A stretch of DNA of 64,000 nt from Streptomyces rapamycinicus NRRL 5491 (GTDB lineage Bacteria > Actinomycetota > Actinomycetes > Streptomycetales > Streptomycetaceae), in NCBI RefSeq assembly GCF_024298965.1, contig NZ_CP085193.1, forward strand, positions 2,852,001 to 2,916,000. The letters are read 5' to 3'. Both the position numbers and the translations under genes were made by a program. Each line of letters opens with the position of its first letter. Positions within the stretch are counted from its first letter, which is position 1. The notes beneath the pieces were generated by a model, which had not been told where the DNA came from, made no database searches, and was given only the letters and a program-made list of their open reading frames with translations. This document shows positions 16,675-25,008 of the stretch, piece by piece.

Positions 16675-17598
16675 ATGGGCGCAGGTCATGACCACGCCCG
16701 CGGCCGGCCCACCGCGGGCGCCGCCCACCGGTGGCGGCTGCGGATCGCCCTGGCCATCACCCTCACGGTGATGGCCGTGGAGATCATCGGCGGTCTGCTG
16801 GCCGGCTCCCTCGCCCTGCTCGCGGACGCCGGCCATATGGCGACGGACGCGCTCGGGCTCGCGATGGCGCTGCTGGCGATCCACTTCGCGGGCCGTCCCC
16901 CGAGCCCGCACCGCACCTACGGCTATGCCCGCGCCGAGATCCTGGCGGCCCTGGCCAACTGTCTGCTGCTGTTCGGCGTCGGCGGTTACATCCTCTGTGA
17001 GGCGGTGCTGCGGTTCCTCACCCCGGCCACCACCGAGGGCGGGCTGACCATCGTCTTCGGCGCCGTCGGCCTGGCCGCGAACCTGGTGTCGCTGGCCCTG
17101 CTCCGGGGCGGGCAGCGCACCAGCCTGAACGTCCGGGGCGCCTTCCTGGAGGTCGCGGCGGACGCGCTGGGCTCGGTCGCGGTGCTGGTGTCCGCCGGGA
17201 TCATCCTCGCGACCGGCTGGCAGACGGCCGATCCCATCGCCTCCCTGGCGATCGGCCTCATGATCGTCCCGCGGACGTACAAGCTGCTGCGCGAGACGCT
17301 GAACGTGCTGCTGGAGGCGGCGCCGCGGAATGTCGACATGGCGGCCGTCCGCGCCCACATCCTCGGCCTGCCCGGCGTCGAGGGGCTGCACGACCTCCAT
17401 GTCTGGACCATCACCTCGGGAATGCCGGTGCTCTCCGCGCATGTGGTGGTCGCTCCGGGGGCCCTGGACGCGATGGGTCACGAGCGGATGCTGCACGCCC
17501 TCCAGGGATGTCTGGGGGAGCACTTCGACGTCGGGCACTGCACGTTCCAGCTGGAACCGGGTGGGCATGCTGATCACGAAGCCAAGCTGTGCCACTGA
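16675..17598 (+). CDS. Cation diffusion facilitator (Zn/Cd/Co efflux, CzcD/ZitB type)
   Basis: 307 aa with six membrane segments (about 22-195) and a cytoplasmic C-terminal domain (195-300) of ferredoxin-like fold. TM2 carries AGHMATDA (H-x3-D). TM5 carries FLEVAADALGS, so the usual His is Glu (E-x3-D), a variation that may affect metal choice. His/Asp residues at the N-terminus (GAGHDHA) and C-terminus (GGHADHEAKLCH) could bind metal. GGAGGAGG lies 13 nt before the ATG. It exports divalent metal in exchange for protons. Confidence 0.88.
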   Translation: MGAGHDHARGRPTAGAAHRWRLRIALAITLTVMAVEIIGGLLAGSLALLADAGHMATDALGLAMALLAIHFAGRPPSPHRTYGYARAEILAALANCLLLFGVGGYILCEAVLRFLTPATTEGGLTIVFGAVGLAANLVSLALLRGGQRTSLNVRGAFLEVAADALGSVAVLVSAGIILATGWQTADPIASLAIGLMIVPRTYKLLRETLNVLLEAAPRNVDMAAVRAHILGLPGVEGLHDLHVWTITSGMPVLSAHVVVAPGALDAMGHERMLHALQGCLGEHFDVGHCTFQLEPGGHADHEAKLCH

Positions 17599-17662
17599 CA
17601 CAGACGAGGGGCACATGTGCGGCAGACTTGGACGTTCACGAGTCGGAACTATGAGGATGGTC

Positions 17663-18274
17663 ATGCCGATCACACCTGCCAACGGCGGCTCCGCCGAGAC
17701 CGCCGAGACCGCCGTGCCGAGCGGTTCCGCAGAACGGATCATGCTCGAGCTGGTCGACGAGGACGGTACGACGATCGGCACCGCGGAGAAGCTCTCCGCC
17801 CATCTCGCGCCCGGGCAGCTGCACCGGGCGTTCTCCGTCTTCCTCTTCGACGACGAGGGGCGGCTGCTGCTCCAGCGCCGCGCGCCGGGCAAGTACCACT
17901 CCCCCGGGGTCTGGTCCAACACCTGCTGCGGCCACCCCTACCCCGGTGAGCCGCCGTTCGTGGCCGCCGCCCGGCGCACCGCCGAGGAGCTGGGCGTGGC
18001 GCCCGCGCTGCTGCGGGAGGCGGGCACGGTCCGCTACAACCATCCGGACCCGGCCTCGGGCCTGGTGGAGCAGGAGTACAACCACCTCTTCGCGGGGCTG
18101 GTGCGGGCAACCCCGCGCCCGGACCCCGAGGAGATCGGCGAGATCGCCTTCGTCACCCCCGACGAGCTGGAGAAGCTGCGTGACGAGGGGCCGTTCTCGG
18201 CGTGGTTCATGACCGTGCTGGACGCGGCCCGCCCGGCGGTCCGTGAGCTCACCGGGACGGCGGCCGGCTGGTAG
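17663..18274 (+). CDS. idi: Isopentenyl-diphosphate delta-isomerase, type 1
   Basis: 203 aa from ATG 17663, which has GAGG 6 nt upstream; ATG 17651 is possible. It is a Nudix-fold enzyme: HRAFSVFLFDDEGRLLLQRR, WSNTCCGHPYPGE with the catalytic Cys, a Nudix-like RRTAEELG, and VEQEYNHLF with the active-site Glu. It interconverts IPP and DMAPP for isoprenoid synthesis. No other isoprenoid gene is adjacent. Its last 26 nt overlap the end of the convergent ATPase gene. Confidence 0.92.
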   Translation: MPITPANGGSAETAETAVPSGSAERIMLELVDEDGTTIGTAEKLSAHLAPGQLHRAFSVFLFDDEGRLLLQRRAPGKYHSPGVWSNTCCGHPYPGEPPFVAAARRTAEELGVAPALLREAGTVRYNHPDPASGLVEQEYNHLFAGLVRATPRPDPEEIGEIAFVTPDELEKLRDEGPFSAWFMTVLDAARPAVRELTGTAAGW

Positions 18275-18755
18275 CGGCGCCGGGCAGCGGAAGGGCGGCC
18301 CAGACCACCTTGCCGCCGCTCGCCGTGTGGTCCACGTCGTAGACCCCGCCCGCCTCCTCCGTGATCGCCGTCACCAGCAGCAGTCCCCGCCCACCGGTCC
18401 CGCCCTGGTCCGCCATCAGCGCGACGGGCCGGTAGGGATGGTTGTCCTCGACGGCGATCCGGACCCAGTCCCGGCTCAGGGAGACCTCGACGGCGAGCTC
18501 GGGGGAGAGCAGCGCGGCGTGCCGCACCGCGTTGGTGACCAGCTCGGAGACGATCAGGAGCAGGCCCTCCATCAGTTCGTCGTCCACCGGCACCCGCTGA
18601 TGGGCCAGCAGCTCGCGCACCGCGTGCCGGGCCTGTGGCACGGAGGAGTCCAGGGCCGGTGCGGTGAACCGCCAGGTCCCCTCGTAGCCGACCGGGGGCG
18701 GCGGCGCGGGCGGGGCGTGTCCCGCTTCGGAGGGGACTCTCCCGACGATCTCCAT
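18249..18755 (-). CDS. RsbW-like ATP-binding protein (GHKL anti-sigma/regulatory kinase)
   Basis: 168 aa from ATG 18755. HATPase_c fold: N-box ELVTNAVRHAA, G1 box VEDNHPYRP, G2 GTGGRGLLLVTAITEE. It is of the short, single-domain type abundant in Streptomyces, related to SpoIIAB/RsbW anti-sigma kinases. A Pro-rich N-terminal stretch precedes the domain. No sigma factor or anti-anti-sigma gene is adjacent, so its partner is unknown. It is convergent with idi and overlaps it by 26 nt. The 260-nt upstream region shared with the crotonase gene is relatively A+T-rich and probably holds divergent promoters. Confidence 0.83.
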   Translation of the reverse strand: MEIVGRVPSEAGHAPPAPPPPVGYEGTWRFTAPALDSSVPQARHAVRELLAHQRVPVDDELMEGLLLIVSELVTNAVRHAALLSPELAVEVSLSRDWVRIAVEDNHPYRPVALMADQGGTGGRGLLLVTAITEEAGGVYDVDHTASGGKVVWAALPLPGAATSRPPSR

Positions 18756-19015
18756 GTGTGATACCCACCCCTCGCCGCGGCCCGACCACTCGTATCGAGT
18801 GTTGGGAAGCTCTGGTAGTGGCCGATGGACTACGCACAACTTGATGCTTATCGAGCGTTTTTGATCGTTGGCGTATGCCACGGTCACTCGCTCGACTGTT
18901 CCTGCTCGCGTGGATTCCGTGCATTGACTCTGTGGGTTCCGAGCCTTGCCTCAGCCGTGACCGGCTTGAACGGCCGGGCCCAGCGGATATCAGCGGCCCG
19001 GATACGATCCGCCAC

Positions 19016-19774
19016 ATGGAGCCCTCTCTGGAGCACGAGGTCGCGGACGGCATAGCGACCGTCGTCATCCGCCACCCCGCCAAGCGCAACGCGATGACCC
19101 CCGGGATGTGGCGGGCGCTGCCCCCGCTGCTGGCCCGGCTCGCCGCCGACCCGGCCGTACGGGCGCTGGTGCTCACCGGCGACGGCGACACCTTCTGCGC
19201 GGGCGCCGACATCGGCTCGCTGAGCGCCACGTACGAGGAGACCGCCGGGATCGCGCTGCCCGCCGAGGAGGCACTGGCCGCCTTCCCCAAGCCGACTCTG
19301 GCCGCGGTGCGCGGCTACTGCGTGGGCGGCGGCTGCCAGCTCGCGGCCGCCTGCGATCTGCGGTTCGCCGAGGAGGGCGCCCGGTTCGGGATCACCCCGG
19401 CCAAGCTGGGGATCGTCTACGCCCCCAGCTCGACCCGACGGCTGGTCGAACTGGTGGGACCGGCCACCGCCAAGTTCCTGCTGTTCTCGGGCGAGCTGAT
19501 CGACACCGAGCGGGCGCTGCGCACCGGTCTGGTGGACGAGGTGCTGCCGGCGGGCGGGCTCGACAAGCGGGTGGCGGAGTTCACGCGGGTGCTGGTCTCC
19601 CGGTCGCAGCTGACCCAGGCCGCGGTCAAGGAGTTCGCGGCCGGGCCCGTCGAGCCGGACAGGGTGGCGTACTGGCAGGAGCAGGCGGGTGACAGCAAGG
19701 AGGCCGCCGAGGGCATCGCGGCCTTCTTCGAGCGCCGCCCGCCGCGGTTCCGCTGGACCCCGCCCGCCGACTGA
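19016..19774 (+). CDS. Enoyl-CoA hydratase/isomerase family protein lacking both catalytic Glu
   Basis: 252 aa crotonase fold: oxyanion-hole segment FCAGADIGSLS and second Gly region VGGGCQLAAACDLRF. In classical hydratases this region reads GGGCELA and, further on, PExxLG; here the first Glu is Gln (GGGCQLA) and the second is Ala (TPAKLG). Hydration by the usual two-Glu mechanism is therefore unlikely; isomerase, thioesterase-like or other crotonase chemistry is possible. ATG at 19016 follows a long leader. Stand-alone gene. Confidence 0.82.
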   Translation: MEPSLEHEVADGIATVVIRHPAKRNAMTPGMWRALPPLLARLAADPAVRALVLTGDGDTFCAGADIGSLSATYEETAGIALPAEEALAAFPKPTLAAVRGYCVGGGCQLAAACDLRFAEEGARFGITPAKLGIVYAPSSTRRLVELVGPATAKFLLFSGELIDTERALRTGLVDEVLPAGGLDKRVAEFTRVLVSRSQLTQAAVKEFAAGPVEPDRVAYWQEQAGDSKEAAEGIAAFFERRPPRFRWTPPAD

Positions 19775-19812
19775 CCACGGCGGGACGCGGCCGGACCGGG
19801 CGGGGTCCATGC

Positions 19813-19890
19813 GATCCGTAAGGGCGTCACGGCGGCCGGGGCACGGCCGGACCGGCCGGGCCGATGGGATCCGTAAGGGCGTCACGGCGG
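19813..19890. repeat. 55-bp-period direct repeat behind the crotonase gene
   Basis: A 23-bp identical core containing CCGTAAGGGCGTCACGG occurs at 19813-19835 and 19868-19890, with similar flanking GGCCGGACCGG blocks and a third degraded copy to about 19930. It begins about 40 nt after the crotonase stop. Confidence 0.75.
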
Positions 19891-19978
19891 TCGACGGGTG
19901 GCCGGATCCGGCGGGGCCGATGAGGACTGGTGAGACCCGGGCTACCGGGGGTGACTACCTGTCGGTAACGTGCGGCCC

Positions 19979-20842
19979 ATGACCACACTTCCCGAGCTTG
20001 CCGCCCGTCGCTGTTACAGCGTCGTCAACCCCCTCCACTCCGCCATCTACTTCTCCCCCGACTTCGGCGAGGAACTCGCCGGGCTGGGGCTGAAGGACGG
20101 CGCGGCCGCGTACTTCGTCGGCCGCGCGGCGCCCCTGGGACGGGTGTGCGCGGGCACCGTCACCGCGACCTTCTTCAACTTCAGCCACGACCTGGTCGCC
20201 CGCCACATTCCGGCCGCGTGGGATGTGGTCTCCCCCGAGGTCGCCCTGGAGGCCCGGCTGCGGGCCGCCGACTCGGTGCTGCGGCGGGTGCTGGGCGAGG
20301 AGGTCATCGCCTCCAAGGAGCTGGCCGAGGCCGCGGAGCTGGCCCTGCGCGCCACGGAGGGCTGCTCGCGCCTGGCGCGCCCGCTGTACGCCGCCCACGC
20401 CGATCTGCCCGTCCCGGACGCCCCGCACCTGGCGCTGTGGCACGCCGCCACGCTGCTGCGCGAACACCGTGGCGACGCCCATCTGATGACCCTGGTCGGC
20501 GCCGGGCTGGACGCGGTCGAGGCGCTGGCCTCCCACACCGCGACCGGTCAGGGCATGTCCACCAAGTGGATCCTGCGCACGCGCGGCTACAGCGCCGAGG
20601 AGTGGGAGGCGGGCCGCCAGCGGCTGCGCGACCGCGGCCTGCTCACCGCCGACAACGAGCTGACGGAGGCCGGTGAGCGGCTGCGCCGGGACCTGGAGGC
20701 CGAGACCGACCGCCTGGACGCGGCGCCGTACGAGCACCTGGGCGCCGAGGGCGTGTCCCGGCTCACCGAGCTCGCCACCGCCCTCTCCACGACCGCCCGC
20801 GAAAACGGCGCCTTCCCGGCCGACCTCCGCGGCAAGGACTGA
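19979..20842 (+). CDS. SCO6745-family protein (MarR-like helix-turn-helix fold)
   Basis: 287 aa from ATG 19979. The ends are typical of the SCO6745/SalK-like family: an N-terminal domain (ARRCYSVVNPLHSAIYFSPD) and a C-terminal winged-helix part (STKWILRTRGYSAEEWEAGRQRL, then ELTEAGERLR). Proteins of this family are widespread in actinobacteria and act as presumed regulators, but I know of no established ligand. Single-gene transcription unit closed by two hairpins. Confidence 0.75.
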   Translation: MTTLPELAARRCYSVVNPLHSAIYFSPDFGEELAGLGLKDGAAAYFVGRAAPLGRVCAGTVTATFFNFSHDLVARHIPAAWDVVSPEVALEARLRAADSVLRRVLGEEVIASKELAEAAELALRATEGCSRLARPLYAAHADLPVPDAPHLALWHAATLLREHRGDAHLMTLVGAGLDAVEALASHTATGQGMSTKWILRTRGYSAEEWEAGRQRLRDRGLLTADNELTEAGERLRRDLEAETDRLDAAPYEHLGAEGVSRLTELATALSTTARENGAFPADLRGKD

Positions 20843-20846
20843 CGGA

Positions 20847-20901
20847 CGGCCCCTCGGGCCGCCCGTCCGGGGCCGGGCCTCCCGGCGAGGCACGGCCCCG
20901 G
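20847..20901 (+). terminator. Two tandem hairpins
   Basis: First stem CGGCCC-ctc-GGGCCG at 20847-20861, directly behind the stop codon. Second stem CCGGGGCCG (20867-20875) with CGGCCCCGG (20893-20901). There is no T-tract. Confidence 0.6.
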
Positions 20902-21114
20902 ACACGTGCCCGACGAGGGCCCGGTCAGCGGCCCCGCCGTGGGCCGCGTTTGGCAGGGGCACATCGGGATACCCGCTTGTTGTGCGCGATCGGCCGTCTG
21001 ACAACCGGGCGCCCACACCGCGCGCCGCGTACGCAGGCAACAGCCCGTGCGCCGCGTAGCGAACGGTGCCCGGCGGCCGCCGCCGAGCCGCCACCGACCG
21101 TCAGGAGGTATCCC

Positions 21115-21255
21115 GTGTTCCGTGCCATCGCCGACGTGCTCCGTGCCATCGGTGCCGCCATCGCGACCGTGGTGACCCTTCCCTTCCGCGCCGTGGCCCG
21201 CCTCTTCGGCGGAGTCTCCGACGCGGCGAGCGGACCGCGTCGCAGGCGGGTGTGA
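21115..21255 (+). CDS. 46-residue small protein, amphipathic helix type
   Basis: GTG start preceded by a perfect AGGAGG 6 nt upstream. The product is 46 aa: alternating Ala/Ile/Val/Arg (FRAIADVLRAIGAAIATVVT), then LPFRAVARLFGGVSD and a basic tail GPRRRRV. It could form a membrane-associated amphipathic helix. I recall LPFRALARLFGG-like small proteins as recurrent in Streptomyces, but no function is known to me. It is flanked by 270 and 140 nt of non-coding DNA, so it is its own unit or a leader for tex. Confidence 0.6.
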   Translation: MFRAIADVLRAIGAAIATVVTLPFRAVARLFGGVSDAASGPRRRRV

Positions 21256-21396
21256 TGACCGTTTCCGGCTGATACCGGTGTCCACCCGGCCCGTACCCGG
21301 GCCTCCCCGGCCCGCCGAAAGCGTCGGCCGCGACCGCTTCGTCAGTGCCACCTGCCACAATGCAGGAGCAGTGCATACCGAAAGCGGAGCGTGATC

Positions 21397-23775
21397 GTGA
21401 CGACGTCCATCGAAGGCAGGATCGCCGAGGAACTCGGCGTACGGGAACGGCAGGTCAAAGCCGCCGTCGAGCTGCTCGACGGCGGCTCTACCGTGCCGTT
21501 CATCGCGCGCTACCGCAAGGAAGCGACGGAGATGCTCGACGACGCGCAGCTGCGCTCCCTGGAGGAGCGGCTGCGCTATTTGCGGGAGCTGGAGGAGCGG
21601 CGCACCGCGATCCTCGACTCGATCCGCTCCCAGGGCAAGCTGGACGAGGCCCTGGAGGCGCAGATCCTCGCGGCGGACTCCAAGGCCCGGCTGGAGGACA
21701 TCTACCTCCCCTACAAGCCCAAGCGGCGCACGAAGGCGCAGATCGCCCGCGAGGCCGGGCTCGAGCCGCTCGCCGAAGGGCTGCTGGGCGACCCGACCGT
21801 GGAGCCCACGGCCGCCGCGGCGGCCTTCGTGGACGCCGAGAAGGGCGTCGCGGACACCGCCGCCGCGCTGGAGGGCGCGCGGGCCATCCTGACCGAGCGG
21901 TTCAGCGAGGACGCCGACCTCATCGGCGAGCTGCGTGAGCGCATGTGGGAGCGCGGCCGGGCGGCCACCAAGGTGCGCGAGGGCAAGGAGGAGGCGGGCG
22001 CCAAGTTCGCCGACTACTTCGACTTCGCCGAGCCGTTCACCGAGCTGCCCTCGCACCGGGTGCTGGCGATGTTCCGCGGTGAGAAGGAGGAGGTCCTCGA
22101 CCTCACGCTGGAGCCGGAGCAGCCCTCCGAGGAGACCGGCCCCACCTCCTACGAGCGCTCCATCGCCCACCGCTTCGGCATCGCGGACCGCGGCCGCCCC
22201 GCCGACAAGTGGCTGGCCGACACGGTGCGCTGGGCCTGGCGCACCCGCGTCCTGGTCCACCTCGGCATCGATCTGCGGCTGCGGCTGCGGCAGGCCGCCG
22301 AGGACGAGGCCGTGCGTGTCTTCGCCGCCAACCTCCGCGATCTGCTGCTCGCCGCCCCGGCCGGGACGCGCGCCACGATGGGCCTCGACCCCGGCTTCCG
22401 TACGGGCGTGAAGGTGGCCGTGGTCGACGCGACCGGCAAGGTGGCGGCCACCGACACGATCTACCCGCACGTCCCCCGCAACCAGTGGGACGAGGCCCTG
22501 GACAAGCTGGCCCGGCTGGCGCGTGAGCACAAGGTGGAGCTCATCGCGATCGGCAACGGCACGGCGTCCCGCGAGACCGACAAGCTGGCGGGCGACCTGT
22601 GCGGCAAGCACCCCGAGCTGAAGCTCACCAAGGTGATGGTCTCGGAGGCCGGCGCCTCCGTGTACTCGGCCTCCGCCTTCGCCTCGCAGGAGCTGCCGGA
22701 GCTCGACGTCTCGCTGCGCGGCGCCGTCTCCATCGCGCGGCGGCTCCAGGATCCGCTGGCCGAGCTGGTCAAGATCGATCCGAAGTCGATCGGCGTCGGT
22801 CAGTACCAGCACGACCTGTCCGAGGTGAAGCTCTCCCGCTCGCTCGACGCGGTCGTCGAGGACTGTGTGAACGGTGTCGGGGTGGACGTCAACACGGCCT
22901 CCGCCCCGCTGCTCAGCCGGGTCTCCGGCATCGGCACCGGCCTCGCGGAGAACATCGTCTCCCACCGGGACACCAACGGCCCGTTCCGCAACCGTAAGGC
23001 GCTCAAGGACGTGGCCCGGCTCGGCCCCAAGGCCTATGAGCAGTGCGCGGGCTTCCTGCGCATCCGCGGCGGCGACGACCCGCTGGACGGGTCGAGCGTG
23101 CACCCCGAGGCGTATCCGGTGGTGCGGCGGATGGCCACCACGGCGGGCGGCGACGTGACCACCCTCATCGGCAACACCTCGGTGTTGCGCGGTCTGCGGC
23201 CGAACGAGTTCGTGGACGAGGCCTTCGGTCTGCCGACCGTCACCGACATCCTCAAGGAGCTGGAGAAGCCGGGCCGCGACCCGCGTCCCGCCTTCAAGAC
23301 GGCGACCTTCAAGGAGGGCGTCGAGAAGATCGGCGACCTGTCGGCCGGGATGATCCTGGAGGGCGTCGTCACCAATGTCGCGGCGTTCGGCGCGTTCGTC
23401 GACGTCGGTGTGCACCAGGACGGTCTGGTGCATGTCTCCGCGATGTCCAAGACGTTCGTCAAGGATCCGCGGGACGTGGTCAAGCCCGGTGACATCGTGC
23501 GGGTGAAGGTCCTGGACGTCGACATCCCGCGCAAGCGGATCTCGCTGACGCTCCGGCTCGACGACGAGGCGGGTGCCCCGTCCGGCGGCGGCCGCGACCG
23601 CAACCGCTCCGACGACGGCCGCGGGCAGCGCGGCGGGGGCCGCCGCGGCGCGCCCCAGCAGCGCCAGGGCGGCAGCCGTGGCCAGCGCGGCGGCGGCCGC
23701 GACGCGGCCCCGGTGAACGGCGCGATGGCTGATGCCCTGCGGAGGGCGGGCCTGCTGGACCCGAAGAAGCGCTAG
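21397..23775 (+). CDS. tex: Tex-family transcription accessory / RNA-binding protein
   Basis: 792 aa from GTG 21397 (GGAG 7 nt upstream; GTG 21391 is too close). Order: N-terminal helical Tex domain ([19 protein letters not shown]), YqgF RNase-H-like domain ([16 protein letters not shown] to about 430), helix-hairpin-helix ([20 protein letters not shown], about 500-560), S1 domain ([21 protein letters not shown], about 645-715), then an Arg/Gly-rich tail (about 720-775). Tex binds nucleic acid and is highly conserved. The RGG-like tail is a common actinobacterial extension. Single gene with a convergent neighbour. Confidence 0.95.
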   Translation: MTTSIEGRIAEELGVRERQVKAAVELLDGGSTVPFIARYRKEATEMLDDAQLRSLEERLRYLRELEERRTAILDSIRSQGKLDEALEAQILAADSKARLEDIYLPYKPKRRTKAQIAREAGLEPLAEGLLGDPTVEPTAAAAAFVDAEKGVADTAAALEGARAILTERFSEDADLIGELRERMWERGRAATKVREGKEEAGAKFADYFDFAEPFTELPSHRVLAMFRGEKEEVLDLTLEPEQPSEETGPTSYERSIAHRFGIADRGRPADKWLADTVRWAWRTRVLVHLGIDLRLRLRQAAEDEAVRVFAANLRDLLLAAPAGTRATMGLDPGFRTGVKVAVVDATGKVAATDTIYPHVPRNQWDEALDKLARLAREHKVELIAIGNGTASRETDKLAGDLCGKHPELKLTKVMVSEAGASVYSASAFASQELPELDVSLRGAVSIARRLQDPLAELVKIDPKSIGVGQYQHDLSEVKLSRSLDAVVEDCVNGVGVDVNTASAPLLSRVSGIGTGLAENIVSHRDTNGPFRNRKALKDVARLGPKAYEQCAGFLRIRGGDDPLDGSSVHPEAYPVVRRMATTAGGDVTTLIGNTSVLRGLRPNEFVDEAFGLPTVTDILKELEKPGRDPRPAFKTATFKEGVEKIGDLSAGMILEGVVTNVAAFGAFVDVGVHQDGLVHVSAMSKTFVKDPRDVVKPGDIVRVKVLDVDIPRKRISLTLRLDDEAGAPSGGGRDRNRSDDGRGQRGGGRRGAPQQRQGGSRGQRGGGRDAAPVNGAMADALRRAGLLDPKKR

Positions 23776-23802
23776 CCCTGTGAGAGCGGTCCGCCCCTGG
23801 TC

Positions 23803-23825
23803 GGCCTCGCCATGACGGCGAGGCC
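23803..23825. terminator. Bidirectional hairpin between tex and the convergent gene
   Basis: Perfect 9-bp stem GGCCTCGCC / GGCGAGGCC with a 5-nt loop, in the 76-nt gap between two convergent stops. Confidence 0.7.
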
Positions 23826-23851
23826 GCGCGGGGGCGGGCCGACGGCCGCCG

Positions 23852-24895
23852 TTACCGTTCCACGGGCGTGACCCGGACCGCTTCATTGGTGCGGGCCACC
23901 AGGTAGGAGCGGCCGCGGAGGGCGCGGGGGTCCAGGGGGACGTGGTGGGTGCCCGGGTCCAGGACGGCGTCGAAGAGTTCGCGCGTACGGGGCCGGGACA
24001 GCCGGTCCAGGCGATGGGCCACAAGCGCCACCCGGCAGGTGGACGCGACCTCGACCACCGCCTCGGCGACGCCCGCCACCGTCGTCAGGCCGAGGAGGCG
24101 GCGGCGGTCGTGAGGGGTGCGGTCCAGGGCCTGTTCGACCTGGGCGACGAGCAGGGGGACGATCGGGGCCAGCGCGGTGACGCACACCGCGTCGGAGCGC
24201 GCCGCCGCGAAGGCGTCCCGTACCGCGTCACGCTCGTCCTGACCCACCGTCCGGCCGAATACCACCGCACCGTATTTGCGCAGCTCATCCGCGTGGGCGC
24301 CCGCCGCGTCCAGGGTGATCTCGGCGCCGATGCCGATGCGCCGCAGCGCGGCGGCCAGTTTGGCGAGGACGGCCGCGCGCGGCCCGATCAGCAGCGCCCT
24401 CGGACCGTTCGGCAGCCCGGGCGCGAACGCGCCGTCGGCGGTCAGCAGCCCCCTCAGCGCGGTCCGGTACTGCTCGCCGTGGAAGCGGTAAGGGCCGAGG
24501 CCGTGGTAGCCGTCGCGCTCGACATCCGGGGTCTCGCCGGTCTGCCGGACGAAGTCACGCCAGACGACGTCGGGACCGTCCCGCTCGATGACGGCGGTGA
24601 CGGCCCCGCATTCCAGCCCCTCGCACTCCGGACAGCCGTAGAGGACGAACCGGCTCCCCTCCAGCGGCGCCTCCGTCTCCAGCAGCAGCCTCCGCACCTG
24701 CTCGGCGAGGGCGGAGGGCCCGATGTCGGCGGCGAGCGGTGAGACCGCGTCGAGGTCGGCGAGGCGCCCCAGCAGGGGTCTGCCGTCCACCACGAAGTCC
24801 AGGAAGTCGCGGTGGGTTTGGTACGCGCCGTCGGCCAGCACACCGCCCGCGCGCATCGCCGGGGCCAGCCCGAAGGTCACGTACTCGGAGGTCAT
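23852..24895 (-). CDS. Uncharacterised protein with CxxC-x4-C cysteines
   Basis: 347 aa, not recognised. The N-terminal half resembles actinobacterial 'oxidoreductase-like' proteins and holds YGCPECEGLECG, a compact Cys cluster that could bind metal. The C-terminal half (about 175-347) has repeated Ala/Leu/Val helices with a possible nucleotide-like segment (ALLIGPRAAVLAKLAAALRRIG). No signal peptide. It is convergent with tex and separated from the BCCT gene by a hairpin, so it is probably monocistronic. Confidence 0.6.
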   Translation of the reverse strand: MTSEYVTFGLAPAMRAGGVLADGAYQTHRDFLDFVVDGRPLLGRLADLDAVSPLAADIGPSALAEQVRRLLLETEAPLEGSRFVLYGCPECEGLECGAVTAVIERDGPDVVWRDFVRQTGETPDVERDGYHGLGPYRFHGEQYRTALRGLLTADGAFAPGLPNGPRALLIGPRAAVLAKLAAALRRIGIGAEITLDAAGAHADELRKYGAVVFGRTVGQDERDAVRDAFAAARSDAVCVTALAPIVPLLVAQVEQALDRTPHDRRRLLGLTTVAGVAEAVVEVASTCRVALVAHRLDRLSRPRTRELFDAVLDPGTHHVPLDPRALRGRSYLVARTNEAVRVTPVER

Positions 24896-24946
24896 GCCCC
24901 AAGTATTCCCGGTTCGGGGCGGTATCAGGGGGTAACCGGCGGTGCG

Positions 24947-24970
24947 CCGCCCGGACCGGGGTCCGGGCGG
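24947..24970 (-). terminator. Hairpin behind the BCCT gene
   Basis: Perfect 11-bp stem CCGCCCGGACC / GGTCCGGGCGG with a 2-nt loop, 38 nt past the transporter stop. Confidence 0.65.
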
Positions 24971-25008
24971 CAGGACACGGCCGTGCCCGAAGGCGGCGGC
25001 CGGGGCCG

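Noticed and set aside
20587..24024. 1145-codon open frame opposite tex
   Set aside because: Composition is that of an antisense shadow (His/Arg/Gly-rich, no domain), while tex on the plus strand has complete domains.
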